Shown: positions 19,372 through 33,728, numbered from the stretch's first letter. The stretch: 64,000 nt of DNA from Caulobacter sp. (GCA_021741355.1 JAIOXZ010000014.1:1-64000), one strand, 5' to 3'. The notes: generated by a model from the sequence alone, not told the origin. Made by a program: numbers and translations.

Positions 19372-19779
19372 CTAGCCCGGATTTTTCGGAAAGGCCGGAA
19401 CGCCCGCCGGAATGGTCGTGCAGGCCATGGCGCTCTCGGTCCAGATGTGGATCTGCGGTTTGACCCAGCTGGCGTCGTCAAGCGTGCCGGCCTTGATGAA
19501 CACCAGCTCGGGCCGGGCCGGCGCGTCGGAGAAGAGCGGCGACCCGCACTCCGGGCAGAAGTGCCGATCCACGGTTCCGCCGCTGTCGCCCTTGTCGTGG
19601 AAGGTCTTCAGCGTCCCGGTCACCGTCAGCGCCCCGCGGGGGACACCGACGATCACCGAATAGGCCGTCCCGGCCTGCTTCTGGCAGTTCTTGCAGTGGC
19701 AGGCCGCCTGGAACAGCGGCTCGGCGTCGCCCCGATAGCGCACCTGGCCGCACAGGCAGCCGCCTTCGATATGGGTCAC
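19372..19779 (-). CDS. GFA family protein (DUF636)
   Basis: GGCLCGQVRYRGDAEPLFQAACHCKNCQKQAGTAYS; HFCPECGSPLFSDAPARPELVFIKAGTLDD. Confidence 0.93.
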   Translation of the reverse strand: MTHIEGGCLCGQVRYRGDAEPLFQAACHCKNCQKQAGTAYSVIVGVPRGALTVTGTLKTFHDKGDSGGTVDRHFCPECGSPLFSDAPARPELVFIKAGTLDDASWVKPQIHIWTESAMACTTIPAGVPAFPKNPG

Positions 19780-19791
19780 GACGTTTTCTCC

Positions 19792-21132
19792 CTACATGCC
19801 CAGTTCGCGGTCGTTCTTGCCGGCGGCGCGGCCCGCCGCCCACTCTTCTTCCAGCGCCTTGAACTCCTGACGCCTGGGACCGAGGTAGCCGAACAGGAAG
19901 GCCGCGACCTTGCGCTGCTGGATTTCCTCCGAGCCCTCGGTGATGCGGTAGCGGCGGTGGTGGCGATAGATGTGCTCGAAGGCCTTGTGCCGGGAATAGC
20001 CCATGCCGCCATGAACCTGCATGGCCCGGTCGGCGGCCTCGCAGCAGAGACGATTGCCCCAGTAGTTGCAGATCGAGACCTTGTCGGAGATCTCTCGCTC
20101 GATGGTCTTGTGGTCCATCGTGTCCATCTGCCAGGCGGTCTGGCGGATCAGCAGCCGCAGCATCTCGGCCTGGGCGTGCAGCTCGACGAGCGGGAACTGG
20201 ATCGCCTGGTTGTCGCTCAGCGCCTTGCCGAACGGCTTGCGCATGCGGGCGTACTTGACGCTTTCGTTGATGCAGTAGACCGCCGCGCCCAGCGACGAGG
20301 CCGCCTGGCGGATGCGGTTCTGGTGCACGAACGACTGGCCCAGACCCAGGCCGCGATCGATCACACCCCAGTAGCTGTCCTCGGGGATCCAGGTGTCAAA
20401 GGAGATGCGCGGGTGATCGGTGGGCATGTTGAAGGTCCACATCCACTCCTCGATCTTGATCTGCTCGCGCGGGACCAGGAAGCAGGTGATGCCCAGAGCG
20501 TCGCCGTCCTTGCCGCTGGTGCGGGCGAAGACCATGACGTGGCTGACCACGTGCATGCCCGTGGTCCACATCTTCTCGCCCTTGATCCGCCAGCCGGGCT
20601 TGCCGTCCTTCTCCTCGCGGACCCCCGTGGTTTCCATGAAGGTGGCGTCGCTGCCGTGGTTGGGTTCGGTCAGGCCGAAGGCGGCGCGAATCTCACCCTT
20701 CAGCAGCGCGTCGCCGTCGCGGGCGACCTGCTCGGGCGTGGCGAACTCCTTGAACATCAGCACGAAGGGATTGTTGCCGACGATCGAGTGCTCGTTCTGC
20801 AGATCGTTGAACAGGCCCAGACCCTTGGCGGCCAGGTGTTCGCGGATCACCGCCATCCACAGCTGGCTGCCGTCCTTGCCGCCCATCTCCTTGGGCCAGG
20901 CGAAGCGGTAGTGGCCGGCGTCATCGGCCAGCTTGCGCGCCTTGCCCAACAGTTCTTCCCACTCGTGGCGGGGCAGGCCGTTGTTGTCCCAGTCGGTGCG
21001 GGCGTGTTCGCGGCGGTGATCGAAGAACCGCTCGTTGTCGTCCTGCGCCTGCAGCGGCTTGATCGTGGTCTCGATGAACTCGTCGAGTTCGGCGAGGTAG
21101 GCGACCAGCTTCGGGTCGAGGGCAAAATCCAT
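19792..21132 (-). CDS. acyl-CoA dehydrogenase family protein
   Basis: FGLTEPNHGSDATFMETTGVREE; MQVHGGMGYSRHKAFEHIYRHHRRYRITEGSEEIQQRKVAAFLFG. Confidence 0.93.
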   Translation of the reverse strand: MDFALDPKLVAYLAELDEFIETTIKPLQAQDDNERFFDHRREHARTDWDNNGLPRHEWEELLGKARKLADDAGHYRFAWPKEMGGKDGSQLWMAVIREHLAAKGLGLFNDLQNEHSIVGNNPFVLMFKEFATPEQVARDGDALLKGEIRAAFGLTEPNHGSDATFMETTGVREEKDGKPGWRIKGEKMWTTGMHVVSHVMVFARTSGKDGDALGITCFLVPREQIKIEEWMWTFNMPTDHPRISFDTWIPEDSYWGVIDRGLGLGQSFVHQNRIRQAASSLGAAVYCINESVKYARMRKPFGKALSDNQAIQFPLVELHAQAEMLRLLIRQTAWQMDTMDHKTIEREISDKVSICNYWGNRLCCEAADRAMQVHGGMGYSRHKAFEHIYRHHRRYRITEGSEEIQQRKVAAFLFGYLGPRRQEFKALEEEWAAGRAAGKNDRELGM

Positions 21133-21273
21133 GGAGCGCTCCCGTCAATCTTTATAGGTTTTCGCCAGTATGCGCCGCCTTCCGTGCGCGGCAACCGTGA
21201 CCCGACGTCAGGTTTCCGTTGCGACACGGGTTGGTGAGGAGAAAATTCACCAACATCGTGGATTTTGCCGCGC

Positions 21274-21690
21274 ATGATCCTGATCATCGCCGCCGCGATC
21301 CTGGGTGCAGCCGTTGGTCTGTTCGTTCAGCCACGCCTGTTCGCCATCGCTGTCGGGCTGTCGTTGTCGGGCGCGTCGCACCTGGTGCTGAGCTTCCTGG
21401 CCAAGCTCGCGGCCAAATCGCCGAATCGGCAGGTCCTCGCCGAGCAACTCACCCTGGTCACCAGCACCGACGTCCACGGCATCTGGCCGGTGATGGCGGC
21501 GGGCGGGGCGGGATCAATTCTGGCGGCGATCCTCTGGTCCCTGACCCAGAGGCAGTCGACCGCCGTGTTCTGGTTCCTGCCCGACGAGGGGGACCGGCGG
21601 AACGGCGTCCGCTCGATGGCGCTGGTCGAGAACCGCGAGGACGTCCACGACGAAGCCAGGCGGCGCCTGGACTCGCTGCTCGACCGCTGA
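21274..21690 (+). CDS. hypothetical membrane-anchored protein
   Basis: MILIIAAAILGAAVGLFVQPRLFAIAVGLSL hydrophobic N-terminus. Confidence 0.55.
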   Translation: MILIIAAAILGAAVGLFVQPRLFAIAVGLSLSGASHLVLSFLAKLAAKSPNRQVLAEQLTLVTSTDVHGIWPVMAAGGAGSILAAILWSLTQRQSTAVFWFLPDEGDRRNGVRSMALVENREDVHDEARRRLDSLLDR

Positions 21691-21758
21691 GAGCCGTTCG
21701 CAGAAAAATCTAAGCACTGTGAAGATTCTGCTTGCGCCCGATTTGTTATCATTGATAT

Positions 21759-21773
21759 CTAAGCAATGCTTAG
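21759..21773. promoter_or_regulatory. perfect palindrome CTAAGC-AAT-GCTTAG
   Basis: AT-rich island; partial copy ctaagcac about 50 bp upstream; precedes the small secreted protein gene. Confidence 0.35.
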
Positions 21774-21889
21774 TTCGTTTCGCGGCCTCGGTGGGGATAC
21801 CGGAGCCAGATTGGCGGAGCGGACGAGGCCAGTATCTGTCCAAGCCTGATCTCTCGATCACCACCCCGACTACGCCGGAGGGCGAACCC

Positions 21890-22198
21890 ATGAAAATCCG
21901 TATGCTGACGGCTGCCGCCGTTCTTTCCCTGTCCTTCGCCGGCGTCGCGTTCGCCGATGCCAAGGTGACCGCCTCGCTCGCCACGCCCGTGGCCGCCAAG
22001 ACCAAGGTCGTCGCCGCCGGCGCGTTGTTCACCTGCGAAGGCTCCACCTGCGTCGCCAACTCGGCCATCGCGCGCACCGTCACGGTCGCCGGCTGCAAGG
22101 AACTGGTGAAGGTGGTCGGCCCCGTCACCACCCTGACCAACGGCAAGCGCACCATCGAAGGCCAGGACCTGGCCACCTGCAACGCCGTCGCCAACTAA
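21890..22198 (+). CDS. small secreted protein, CC_3452-like
   Basis: MKIRMLTAAAVLSLSFAGVAFA signal; two CxxxC-type segments; location beside the atp operon resembles Caulobacter. Confidence 0.65.
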   Translation: MKIRMLTAAAVLSLSFAGVAFADAKVTASLATPVAAKTKVVAAGALFTCEGSTCVANSAIARTVTVAGCKELVKVVGPVTTLTNGKRTIEGQDLATCNAVAN

Positions 22199-22257
22199 GT
22201 CTCTACCCGGGCGCTTTGGGTCCGGTTTGTTTCCTCGAGCAACTCGCCAGTGGCGCA

Positions 22258-22286
22258 GGGCGGCGGTTTCAACCGCCGCCCTTTTT
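22258..22286 (+). terminator. rho-independent terminator
   Basis: gggcggcggtttcaaccgccgcccttttt. Confidence 0.85.
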
Positions 22287-22320
22287 CTTCGTCGCGGGCG
22301 GGCGTAAGGCAGCCGCCGAC

Positions 22321-22572
22321 ATGACACAGAATCTTTCCCTCGCCGGCGTGCTCGAGCGCGCCCTGACCGACACGGCGGCCGATGGCCGCGAGGTCGCGGC
22401 CGTCTCCCTGACCCTGGACTACGGCGCTGTCGGCGACCCGGCGACCGTCGCGGTGTCGACACATGTGGAGCGGGCGACGCGCAGTCTCGTCTTCGTCCAT
22501 GGCGAGGCCCTGCTGCCGGACGGGCGCCGCGCCGCGACCGCATCCGGCGTGTTTCGGGTGGTCATGGCCTGA
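22321..22572 (+). CDS. hypothetical protein, possibly thioesterase-like
   Basis: [15 protein letters not shown]...[37 protein letters not shown] resembles the end of PaaI/hotdog thioesterases. Confidence 0.55.
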   Translation: MTQNLSLAGVLERALTDTAADGREVAAVSLTLDYGAVGDPATVAVSTHVERATRSLVFVHGEALLPDGRRAATASGVFRVVMA

Positions 22573-22754
22573 CCGAACCACCGCCCGCGCCGTTGCGATG
22601 CAGCAGAACGCATGCTATCAGGCGCGCGGCTTCGGGCCGGAGGACTTTCACGGCCCGCTGGCTCTCGTGCTTTTCCAAGCACTTTCAAGACTTTAGCGCC
22701 GCGCCTGGGGGCATACCCGGGACGCGGTGCGCGACGCACCGGACGGTTGAACAA

Positions 22755-24850
<2,096 letters not shown>

Positions 24851-24881
24851 GACCGGCCGAGAGCGGAGAGAGTAGCCCTCG

Positions 24882-27356
<2,475 letters not shown>

Positions 27357-27357
<1 letters not shown>

Positions 27358-27617
27358 TGGCTGACAAGCTCCACTTCTCCCTGGTCGCGCCCGAGCGTGA
27401 GGTGTTCTCCGGCGACGTCGACCGCGTCGATGCGCCGGGCGCCGAGGGCGACATCGGCGTCCTTGCCGGTCATGCCCCGTTCATGACCGCCCTGCGAGAA
27501 GGCGTGGTGGTGGTTCACGACGGATCCGCCAGCCGCACCTTCGAGATCCACGGCGGCTTCGCCGACGTAAACGCCCAAGGGTTGACCATCCTCGCCGAGC
27601 ACGCGGTCGAGCGCTAG
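27357..27617 (+). CDS. atpC: F0F1 ATP synthase subunit epsilon
   Basis: TGATG overlap with atpD; KLHFSLVAPEREVFSGDVDRVDAPGAEGDIGVLAGHAPFMTALREG. Confidence 0.96.
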
Positions 27618-27718
27618 GGTCAAGCCTAACCTCCGCCGCAAAGCCGCACGAAGATGGCTTGCGAGGGAACGCACTGCGGTCTTCTATGGCCGCTGACCAG
27701 AGAAAAGGACCTGTCGAC

Positions 27719-28411
27719 ATGCGCCGTCTTGCGCTCCTCAGCCTGACCGCCGCCGGCCTCATCGCCGGCTCCGCCATCGCCCAGGAACAACCGGCGCCCC
27801 CGGTCGCCCCGGAAGCGCCCGCCGCTCCCGCGCCGATGGAAGCCGCTCCCGCGCCCATGGAACCCGCTCCGGCTCCGATGGAAGCTGCGCCCGCGCCCGA
27901 AGTGGCGCCCGAGCCGGAAGCGCCCCCGCCGCCTCCGCCGGAGCCGACCGACATCACCTCCCTGGCCGTGATCAACACCATCGAGCGCGTTTGCAGCCCG
28001 ATGGTCCGCGGCACCCCGATCGCCAAGGTCGCCCCCTCGCTCGGCTTCAAGAAGAAGCGCGATGTCTGGGTGTGGGTCTACGCCAAGGGCTACCAGGTTT
28101 CGATCCAGCCCTCCTCGACCAACCCGACGGTCTGCACCATCGACGTGAACCATCCGGTCGAGTCGGTGGCGCCTGCGGCGACGCTGGCCACCGATCTGCA
28201 CTACTGGGCGGTCCGTCAGGGCGGCGGCTGGTTCCTCGCCCGCTTCGACAAGTACGTCACGGACATGGAACGCACGACCCGCTCCTGGGAGCGGGAAGGC
28301 GACGCCGAGGGTGAAGCCCTGGTGCTGATGACCGAGCGCAAGATCACGGGCGCCCCGGTCAACGCCAAGTACGACCACACCCAGGTCCTGTTCCGCATCC
28401 GTCCGAACTGA
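27719..28411 (+). CDS. hypothetical secreted protein with Pro/Ala-rich repeat linker
   Basis: MRRLALLSLTAAGLIAGSAIAQ signal; (A)PAPMEAA-type repeats; folded C-terminal part. Confidence 0.75.
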   Translation: MRRLALLSLTAAGLIAGSAIAQEQPAPPVAPEAPAAPAPMEAAPAPMEPAPAPMEAAPAPEVAPEPEAPPPPPPEPTDITSLAVINTIERVCSPMVRGTPIAKVAPSLGFKKKRDVWVWVYAKGYQVSIQPSSTNPTVCTIDVNHPVESVAPAATLATDLHYWAVRQGGGWFLARFDKYVTDMERTTRSWEREGDAEGEALVLMTERKITGAPVNAKYDHTQVLFRIRPN

Positions 28412-28419
28412 TCGGCCAG

Positions 28420-28680
28420 ATGACCTGGACCGACGCCGTCGGGGTGATCGGGGTCGCGATGATCCTGATCGCCTACGCCGGCGCGGCGCTGGGCCGGCTT
28501 GACGTCAAGGGCGCGCTGTCGCTGTTCGCCAACTTCCTCGGCGCGTCCCTGATCCTGCTGTCGCTGGCGGTCGATTTCAACCTGTCGGCGTTGCTGATGG
28601 AGGGCAGCTGGGCGCTGGTTTCCCTGGCGGGCCTGATCCGGCTGCTGGTGCTCAGGCTGCGGCGCGCCGCCCCTCATTGA
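28420..28680 (+). CDS. small membrane protein, CBU_0592-like
   Basis: MTWTDAVGVIGVAMILIAYAGAALGRLDVKGALSLFANFLGASLILLSLAVDFNLSALLMEGSWALVSLAGL. Confidence 0.75.
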   Translation: MTWTDAVGVIGVAMILIAYAGAALGRLDVKGALSLFANFLGASLILLSLAVDFNLSALLMEGSWALVSLAGLIRLLVLRLRRAAPH

Positions 28681-29407
28681 TCCATCCCAGACAGAGCGTC
28701 GCGACATCGTCCCAGCCCGGCTCGCCCGGCAGCCAGTGGCTCATGTCCCGCAGAACCTCGAACCGCGCCGCGAGGCGATCGGCTGTCTGTTTCACGGTGG
28801 CCGGCGGGTGGATCACGTCGCGGCCCCCGGCGATCACCAGGGCGGGCGCGTCCACCCGGCCCGACGGGATCGAGGTGGTCATGAACGGATCCAGCCACCA
28901 GTTCAGCGTCTGCCAAAGGGCCAGGCCGCTTTCGGGGACCATGCGCGAGAACACCGCCTTGCGGTCGGCCTTCTCCATCCGGTCGAGGCTGTAGAGCTTG
29001 GCCAGGGCATAGTCGGGGTCGATGGCCTGCATCCAGAACGGTCCCAGCGCATAGAGGCTCACCGCCGAGATGGCCTCTTCCATGCTGGCGCCGGGCACGC
29101 CCCAGGGCGGCGACGGGGCCAGCAGGATCAGGCCGCCGACATTGGCGCGCGCCGCCGCCAGGTGCGCCACCAGCCCGCCCATCGAGTGGCCGATCAGGAT
29201 CGGCGGCTCGGCGCTGGCCTTGCACAGCTTTGCGACATGGTCGGCATAGTCGCTCATCGATCGGTTCGCGGGCGATCCGCCGGCCGAATGGCCCGGCAGA
29301 TCGGGCGTCAGCACCTGATGGCCGGCGGACTCGAACGGCTCACGAAAGCGCTCGAAGACCCAGCCGCCGCAGAAAGCGCCATGCACCATGATCACGGGTG
29401 CGGGCAT
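28652..29407 (-). CDS. alpha/beta hydrolase
   Basis: VMVHGAFCGGWVFERF; ILIGHSMGGLVAHLAA. Confidence 0.92.
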   Translation of the reverse strand: MPAPVIMVHGAFCGGWVFERFREPFESAGHQVLTPDLPGHSAGGSPANRSMSDYADHVAKLCKASAEPPILIGHSMGGLVAHLAAARANVGGLILLAPSPPWGVPGASMEEAISAVSLYALGPFWMQAIDPDYALAKLYSLDRMEKADRKAVFSRMVPESGLALWQTLNWWLDPFMTTSIPSGRVDAPALVIAGGRDVIHPPATVKQTADRLAARFEVLRDMSHWLPGEPGWDDVATLCLGWINEGRRAAA

Positions 29408-29471
29408 AAGTTCCCCTTTTCATTCCCGGCGGCGCGCCTGCTTTGGGCATGCCTGTCCGGACCGGGAGACC

Positions 29472-30485
29472 TTACGTTGATTTCGCTTTGCGAACAGGTG
29501 TTTTGGCCTTCGGCGTCGCTTTGGCCGCAGGTTTCGCCTTTGCGGCCGGGGGTTTGACGGCTGCCGCCTTTGCGGGAGCAGCTCCGGCCTTCGATGCAGC
29601 CTTCGCCGGCGTGGCTTTCGTCTTCGCCGCGGGCTTTGCCGCCTTTACCGACGTCGCCGGCGCGGCCCGGGCGGCGGATTTCGGCCCGGCCGTTGCGGGT
29701 GAAACGCCTTTGGACGCCAGCCAGGTTTCGATATCGGAGATCACCTGGTCCGTGCCCGGCTCGTCGAGGATCCAGTGGGCGTTGTCCGGATACTCCAGAT
29801 AGTCGCCACCGATCCGCGAGTATTTCTCTGCGGTCAGACGCACGTCGCCGATAGGCACGGCCCGATCCTTGACCGCGCCCAGCGTCAGCACCGGCGCTGT
29901 GATCTTCGTCTCGTCGACAAAGGCGATCCGTTCAGGGTCGCGGTCCGGATAGGCGATGTCGTTGTAGACGCCGCCGCTGTCGTAGACCGTGCCGGCGAAA
30001 ATGCCCGCGTGCTTGGCCCTGGGCACCCGGTTCAGGACGCCCCAGGAAAAGCCCCAACGCCAGATCTTGTGACTCTTGCCCGCGACATCGCCGCTGAACA
30101 GGATGTTGGCGAAAGTCACCGCCTGGGCCAGATCGCGGGCGCCGCGGCAGTCGCCGGGGGAGGCGGGCGTGATCAGCACGCCGGCGCGGCCGACGCCCCG
30201 CTCAAGCACCTTCTGCACGATCAGTCCGCCCATCGAATGGCCGAACAGCACCGGCGCGACCCCGGTCTCGGCTTCCAGCGCGCGCGCCATCGCCTCGATG
30301 TCGGCCACATAGTCGCGGAACCGCAGCTTCGGCAGGTCGGCGGGTGGATTCTCCGCGACGCGGCTGTCCGGCCGCAGGGTCGGGGTTTCGACGCGCCAGC
30401 CCTTGTCCCGGAACGCCGGGGCCAGCCGTGAAAACGCGTCGGCGGTGCCGCCCACGCCATGCACCATCAGGATAACGCCGCTCAT
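29472..30485 (-). CDS. alpha/beta hydrolase with histone-H1-like Lys/Ala/Pro-rich C-terminal tail
   Basis: ILMVHGVGGTADAFSRLAPAF; VLFGHSMGGLIVQKVLE; tail SAARAAPATSVKAAKPAAKTKATPAKAASKAG...KAKPAAKATPKAKTPVRKAKST. Confidence 0.88.
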   Translation of the reverse strand: MSGVILMVHGVGGTADAFSRLAPAFRDKGWRVETPTLRPDSRVAENPPADLPKLRFRDYVADIEAMARALEAETGVAPVLFGHSMGGLIVQKVLERGVGRAGVLITPASPGDCRGARDLAQAVTFANILFSGDVAGKSHKIWRWGFSWGVLNRVPRAKHAGIFAGTVYDSGGVYNDIAYPDRDPERIAFVDETKITAPVLTLGAVKDRAVPIGDVRLTAEKYSRIGGDYLEYPDNAHWILDEPGTDQVISDIETWLASKGVSPATAGPKSAARAAPATSVKAAKPAAKTKATPAKAASKAGAAPAKAAAVKPPAAKAKPAAKATPKAKTPVRKAKST

Positions 30486-30505
30486 GTCAGGTTCCTTGCC
30501 GGCGG

Positions 30506-30979
30506 TCAGCGCGCGAAGCGCTGGAACGCGGTCGCCACGGTTTCATAGGTTGATCGCTTGAAGGGTACGATCAGTCCCGGCGCCTCGTCGAGCCGCGCCC
30601 AGCGCCAGGCGTCGAACTCGATCTGGTGATGGGCGTCCAGTCTGATCTCGGAGTCGTCGCCCTCGAAGCGGAAGGCGAACCAGATCTGCTTCTGGCCCTT
30701 CCACTTGCCGCCGCGCGCGAGGACCTCGGGCGGGAAGTCATAGACGACCCAGTCGCCTGTCCGATCCAGCAGGGACACGGTGGTAACGCCGGTCTCTTCA
30801 TCGAGCTCGCGCAGGGCGGCCTCGTGCAGGTCCTCTCCGGGATCGACGCCGCCCTGCGGGAACTGCCAGTTCCACGGCGCGGGAGTGTGGGTGCGGCGGC
30901 CGAGCCAGACCAGGCCCTCGGTGTTGAACAGCACGACGCCGACGTTCGGCCGATGCCTGGGATAGTCGTCGGTCTTCAC
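30506..30979 (-). CDS. rppH: RNA pyrophosphohydrolase (Nudix)
   Basis: YRPNVGVVLFN-like start; WQFPQGGVDPGEDLHEAALRELDEETG Nudix box; KQIWFAFRFEGD. Confidence 0.93.
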   Translation of the reverse strand: MKTDDYPRHRPNVGVVLFNTEGLVWLGRRTHTPAPWNWQFPQGGVDPGEDLHEAALRELDEETGVTTVSLLDRTGDWVVYDFPPEVLARGGKWKGQKQIWFAFRFEGDDSEIRLDAHHQIEFDAWRWARLDEAPGLIVPFKRSTYETVATAFQRFAR

Positions 30980-32160
30980 TTGCGGGCCAGGGCCGAGGCC
31001 GGGGCCAGCTGGAAGCCGCGGGCCGCCAGGCCCCGCGCCCAGATGGCGGCCTGGTCGACCGTCACCGGATAGGCGAAGCCCGAGCCCAGCGCCTGACCAC
31101 GCGTCCGGGCGGCGGCCTCAAGCGCGGCGAGCTGCTGGTTGATGGCGTCGGCGGACAGGTCGTCGTCGATCACGCGATTGGCGGAGGCGCGCAGTGGTCC
31201 CGCGCCCTTTCCGGCCGCGGCGCCGTCATCGATGAACGCCAGGCCCCGGGCCTTCAGCGCGCCGGAGAAGGCCGTCATGGCCCCGGGCGTCGCGACGAAG
31301 CGCGAACCGAGATAGTTGGTCAGGCCGAAATAGCCGGTGGCCCGCGACAGCAGCCACTCCAGCTTGCGCACCGTCTCCGGCGGGGCGCTGGCGGCGAGCA
31401 GGGTCATCGGGCCGGGGTCGTTGGACGGATAGTCGGTCGGTTCCATCGGCGCTTCGAGCAGCACCTCATGGCCGTTGGCGCGCGCCAGGTCGATCCAGCC
31501 CTGAAGGCCCTCGGCATAGGGGGCGAATGACAGGGTGATCTCGGGCGGCAGGGTCTCGATGGCCCTGCGGGTGAGGGCGGCGTTGAGGCCGAGCCCCCTG
31601 ACCACCAGCGCCGCGCGCGGCTTGCCGTTGGCTGTGAACGGGCGGGCGTAGGCTTCGGCCGGCGTGCGGCCGCCCGCGCCGATGATCGGCAGCGGCGCGC
31701 CGCCGGGTCCCGGTTCGGTCAGGCCGGCGAGGGGCGAAGCGGGCAGGGCCGCAGCCGGCGCGTCGGTGCTGTCGCCACCTTCCGGAAGGGTGATGAAGGC
31801 GGAACCCGCGATCGGCCCGGCCTCGGCGATCTGGATCGGACCCTCCGACAGGTCATAGACGCCCGTGGTCAGGGGCGCTTCGGCGGATTCGGGCGCGAGC
31901 GCCTCACGCCAGCCCGGCACCGCCGCGCCGCTGGCGGCGGCCTGGGCCAGGGATATGCGCACGCTCGGCGCGCCGGCCTTCGGATCGCTGGTGATCGCCA
32001 CCAGCGTCGCCAGGGTCAGCACGAACAGGAAACCCGCTCCGCCCGCGCTGATCCAGGGGTTCTGGATCGCTGTCAGGGCGGCGGCGCGTGCGGAGGCGAA
32101 CCGGCCGGACCCGGCGGCGTTGCTCACGGCATAGGCGGGGGCTGGCTTCTTCGAGAACAT
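30976..32160 (-). CDS. divergent polysaccharide deacetylase family protein
   Basis: KPRAALVVRGLGLNAALTRRAIETLPPEITLSFAPYAEGLQGWIDLARANGHEVLLEAPMEP; FGLTNYLGSRF. Start assigned at MFSKKPAPAY. Confidence 0.9.
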   Translation of the reverse strand: MFSKKPAPAYAVSNAAGSGRFASARAAALTAIQNPWISAGGAGFLFVLTLATLVAITSDPKAGAPSVRISLAQAAASGAAVPGWREALAPESAEAPLTTGVYDLSEGPIQIAEAGPIAGSAFITLPEGGDSTDAPAAALPASPLAGLTEPGPGGAPLPIIGAGGRTPAEAYARPFTANGKPRAALVVRGLGLNAALTRRAIETLPPEITLSFAPYAEGLQGWIDLARANGHEVLLEAPMEPTDYPSNDPGPMTLLAASAPPETVRKLEWLLSRATGYFGLTNYLGSRFVATPGAMTAFSGALKARGLAFIDDGAAAGKGAGPLRASANRVIDDDLSADAINQQLAALEAAARTRGQALGSGFAYPVTVDQAAIWARGLAARGFQLAPASALARK

Positions 32161-32216
32161 GATCGGGTGACGGAAACTGAGCCCCGCCACCCTCGCCGGT
32201 TATGGTTAATGAAGCC

Positions 32217-33650
32217 CTATTTCGGCTTGCTGTCAGAGGCCGCCGGCGGGATCACGCGGCCATCCACGACCGAGGCCACGCGCGGGGCCGGCTTGGGCAG
32301 CTTGGGCGTTGCGGCGACCGAGCCATAGCGCAGCACATCCAGCGCCCGCTGCAGCTGGAAGTCGCAGCGCAGCTCGAGCGTATTCGACGGCGGGCGCTTC
32401 TTGCAGCCCTCCTCGTCGAAGGTCATCGGCGGCGCCTCGGCGGGGGCGTGGGCTCCGCGACGCACCGCGCCGGACTCGGAGTCGAGCGCGCCGCGCAGGG
32501 AGGCTTCACTGAACTGGAACGAGCGGGTGGCGATCAGTTCGGCCTGTTCACGGCTCGAGGCGACCTCGAGGTTCGGCTCGATGCCGGTGCGCTGGATCGA
32601 GCGGCCCGAGGGGGTGAAGTAGCGCGCCGTCGTCAGCTTGAGCGCGCCATCGGCGCCGCCGCGCAGCGGGATCACGGTCTGGACCGAGCCCTTGCCGAAG
32701 CTGGTCAGTCCGACGACCTCGGCGCGCTTGCGGTCCTGCAGGGCGCCGGCGACGATCTCCGCGGCCGAGGCCGAGCCGGAGTTCACCAGCACCACGACCG
32801 GCAGGCCGTTCAGCATGTCGCCCGCACGGGCGTTGTAGCGTTCGATATCGCGCGGATCACGGCCACGCTGGCTGACCACTTCGCCGCCGTCGAGGAACAC
32901 GTCCGAGACGCCGACCGCCTGGTCGAGCAGGCCGCCCGGATTGTTGCGCAGGTCGAAGACCAGGCCCTTCATCTTCGGGTTCTGGGTCTGCAGCAGACGG
33001 ATCGCCGCGACGACTTCGTCGGTGGCCTTCTCGTTGAAGCCCGACAGCCGGACATAGCCGTAGTCGCCTTCCATGCGGGCGGTGACCGACTTGGGCTTGA
33101 TGACTTCGCGGATCAGGGTGACGTCGAAGCCGTCGGTCTTCTCGCGGGCGATGGTCAGGGTGACCTTCTCGCCGGCCGGGCCGCGCATCAGCTTGACGGC
33201 CTCGTTGGTCGGCAGACCCACGACGCTCTCGCCGTTGACCGCTGTGATGTAGTCACCCGGCTGCAGACCGGCGCGCGACGCGGGCGTGCCGTCCATCGGG
33301 GAGATGATCTTGACCACCCCGTCTTCGCTGGTGATCTCGATGCCCAGGCCGCCGTATTCGCCGCGGGTTGAGTCCTGCATGTCCTCAAAGCTCGCCGGAG
33401 CGAGGTAGCCGGAGTGCGGGTCCAGCGACGAGACCATGCCTCCGAGCGCGGCCTCGATCAGTTTTCGGTCGTCGACCTCGACGACATACTGGTTCTGGAC
33501 GATGTCGAGGACGTCGCCGAACAGCTCGAGCATCTTGTACGTCTGGGCCCGCGGCTGGGCCGTGGCCTCCGCCTTCTGGCCGACGTAGGCCATCGATCCG
33601 GCGCCGAGAACAAAGGCGCAAGCGCCGATCAGGAGGTTCTTCTTCAACAT
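32217..33650 (-). CDS. S41 family C-terminal processing peptidase
   Basis: PDZ GLGIEITSEDGVVKIISPMDGTPASRAGLQPGDYITAVNGE; LVNSGSASAAEIVAGALQD...GKGSVQTVIPL. Confidence 0.96.
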   Translation of the reverse strand: MLKKNLLIGACAFVLGAGSMAYVGQKAEATAQPRAQTYKMLELFGDVLDIVQNQYVVEVDDRKLIEAALGGMVSSLDPHSGYLAPASFEDMQDSTRGEYGGLGIEITSEDGVVKIISPMDGTPASRAGLQPGDYITAVNGESVVGLPTNEAVKLMRGPAGEKVTLTIAREKTDGFDVTLIREVIKPKSVTARMEGDYGYVRLSGFNEKATDEVVAAIRLLQTQNPKMKGLVFDLRNNPGGLLDQAVGVSDVFLDGGEVVSQRGRDPRDIERYNARAGDMLNGLPVVVLVNSGSASAAEIVAGALQDRKRAEVVGLTSFGKGSVQTVIPLRGGADGALKLTTARYFTPSGRSIQRTGIEPNLEVASSREQAELIATRSFQFSEASLRGALDSESGAVRRGAHAPAEAPPMTFDEEGCKKRPPSNTLELRCDFQLQRALDVLRYGSVAATPKLPKPAPRVASVVDGRVIPPAASDSKPK

Positions 33651-33728
33651 AGCCTGGCTGGAGGCTCCCTGTGCGGCCCTACGCGCCGCGTGATGACTTA
33701 AAGCCCCGCGAGAGGCCGAAATTGTGTC

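Noticed and set aside
19294-21237. 647-aa plus-strand ORF
   Set aside because: Antisense shadow of GFA and acyl-CoA dehydrogenase genes.
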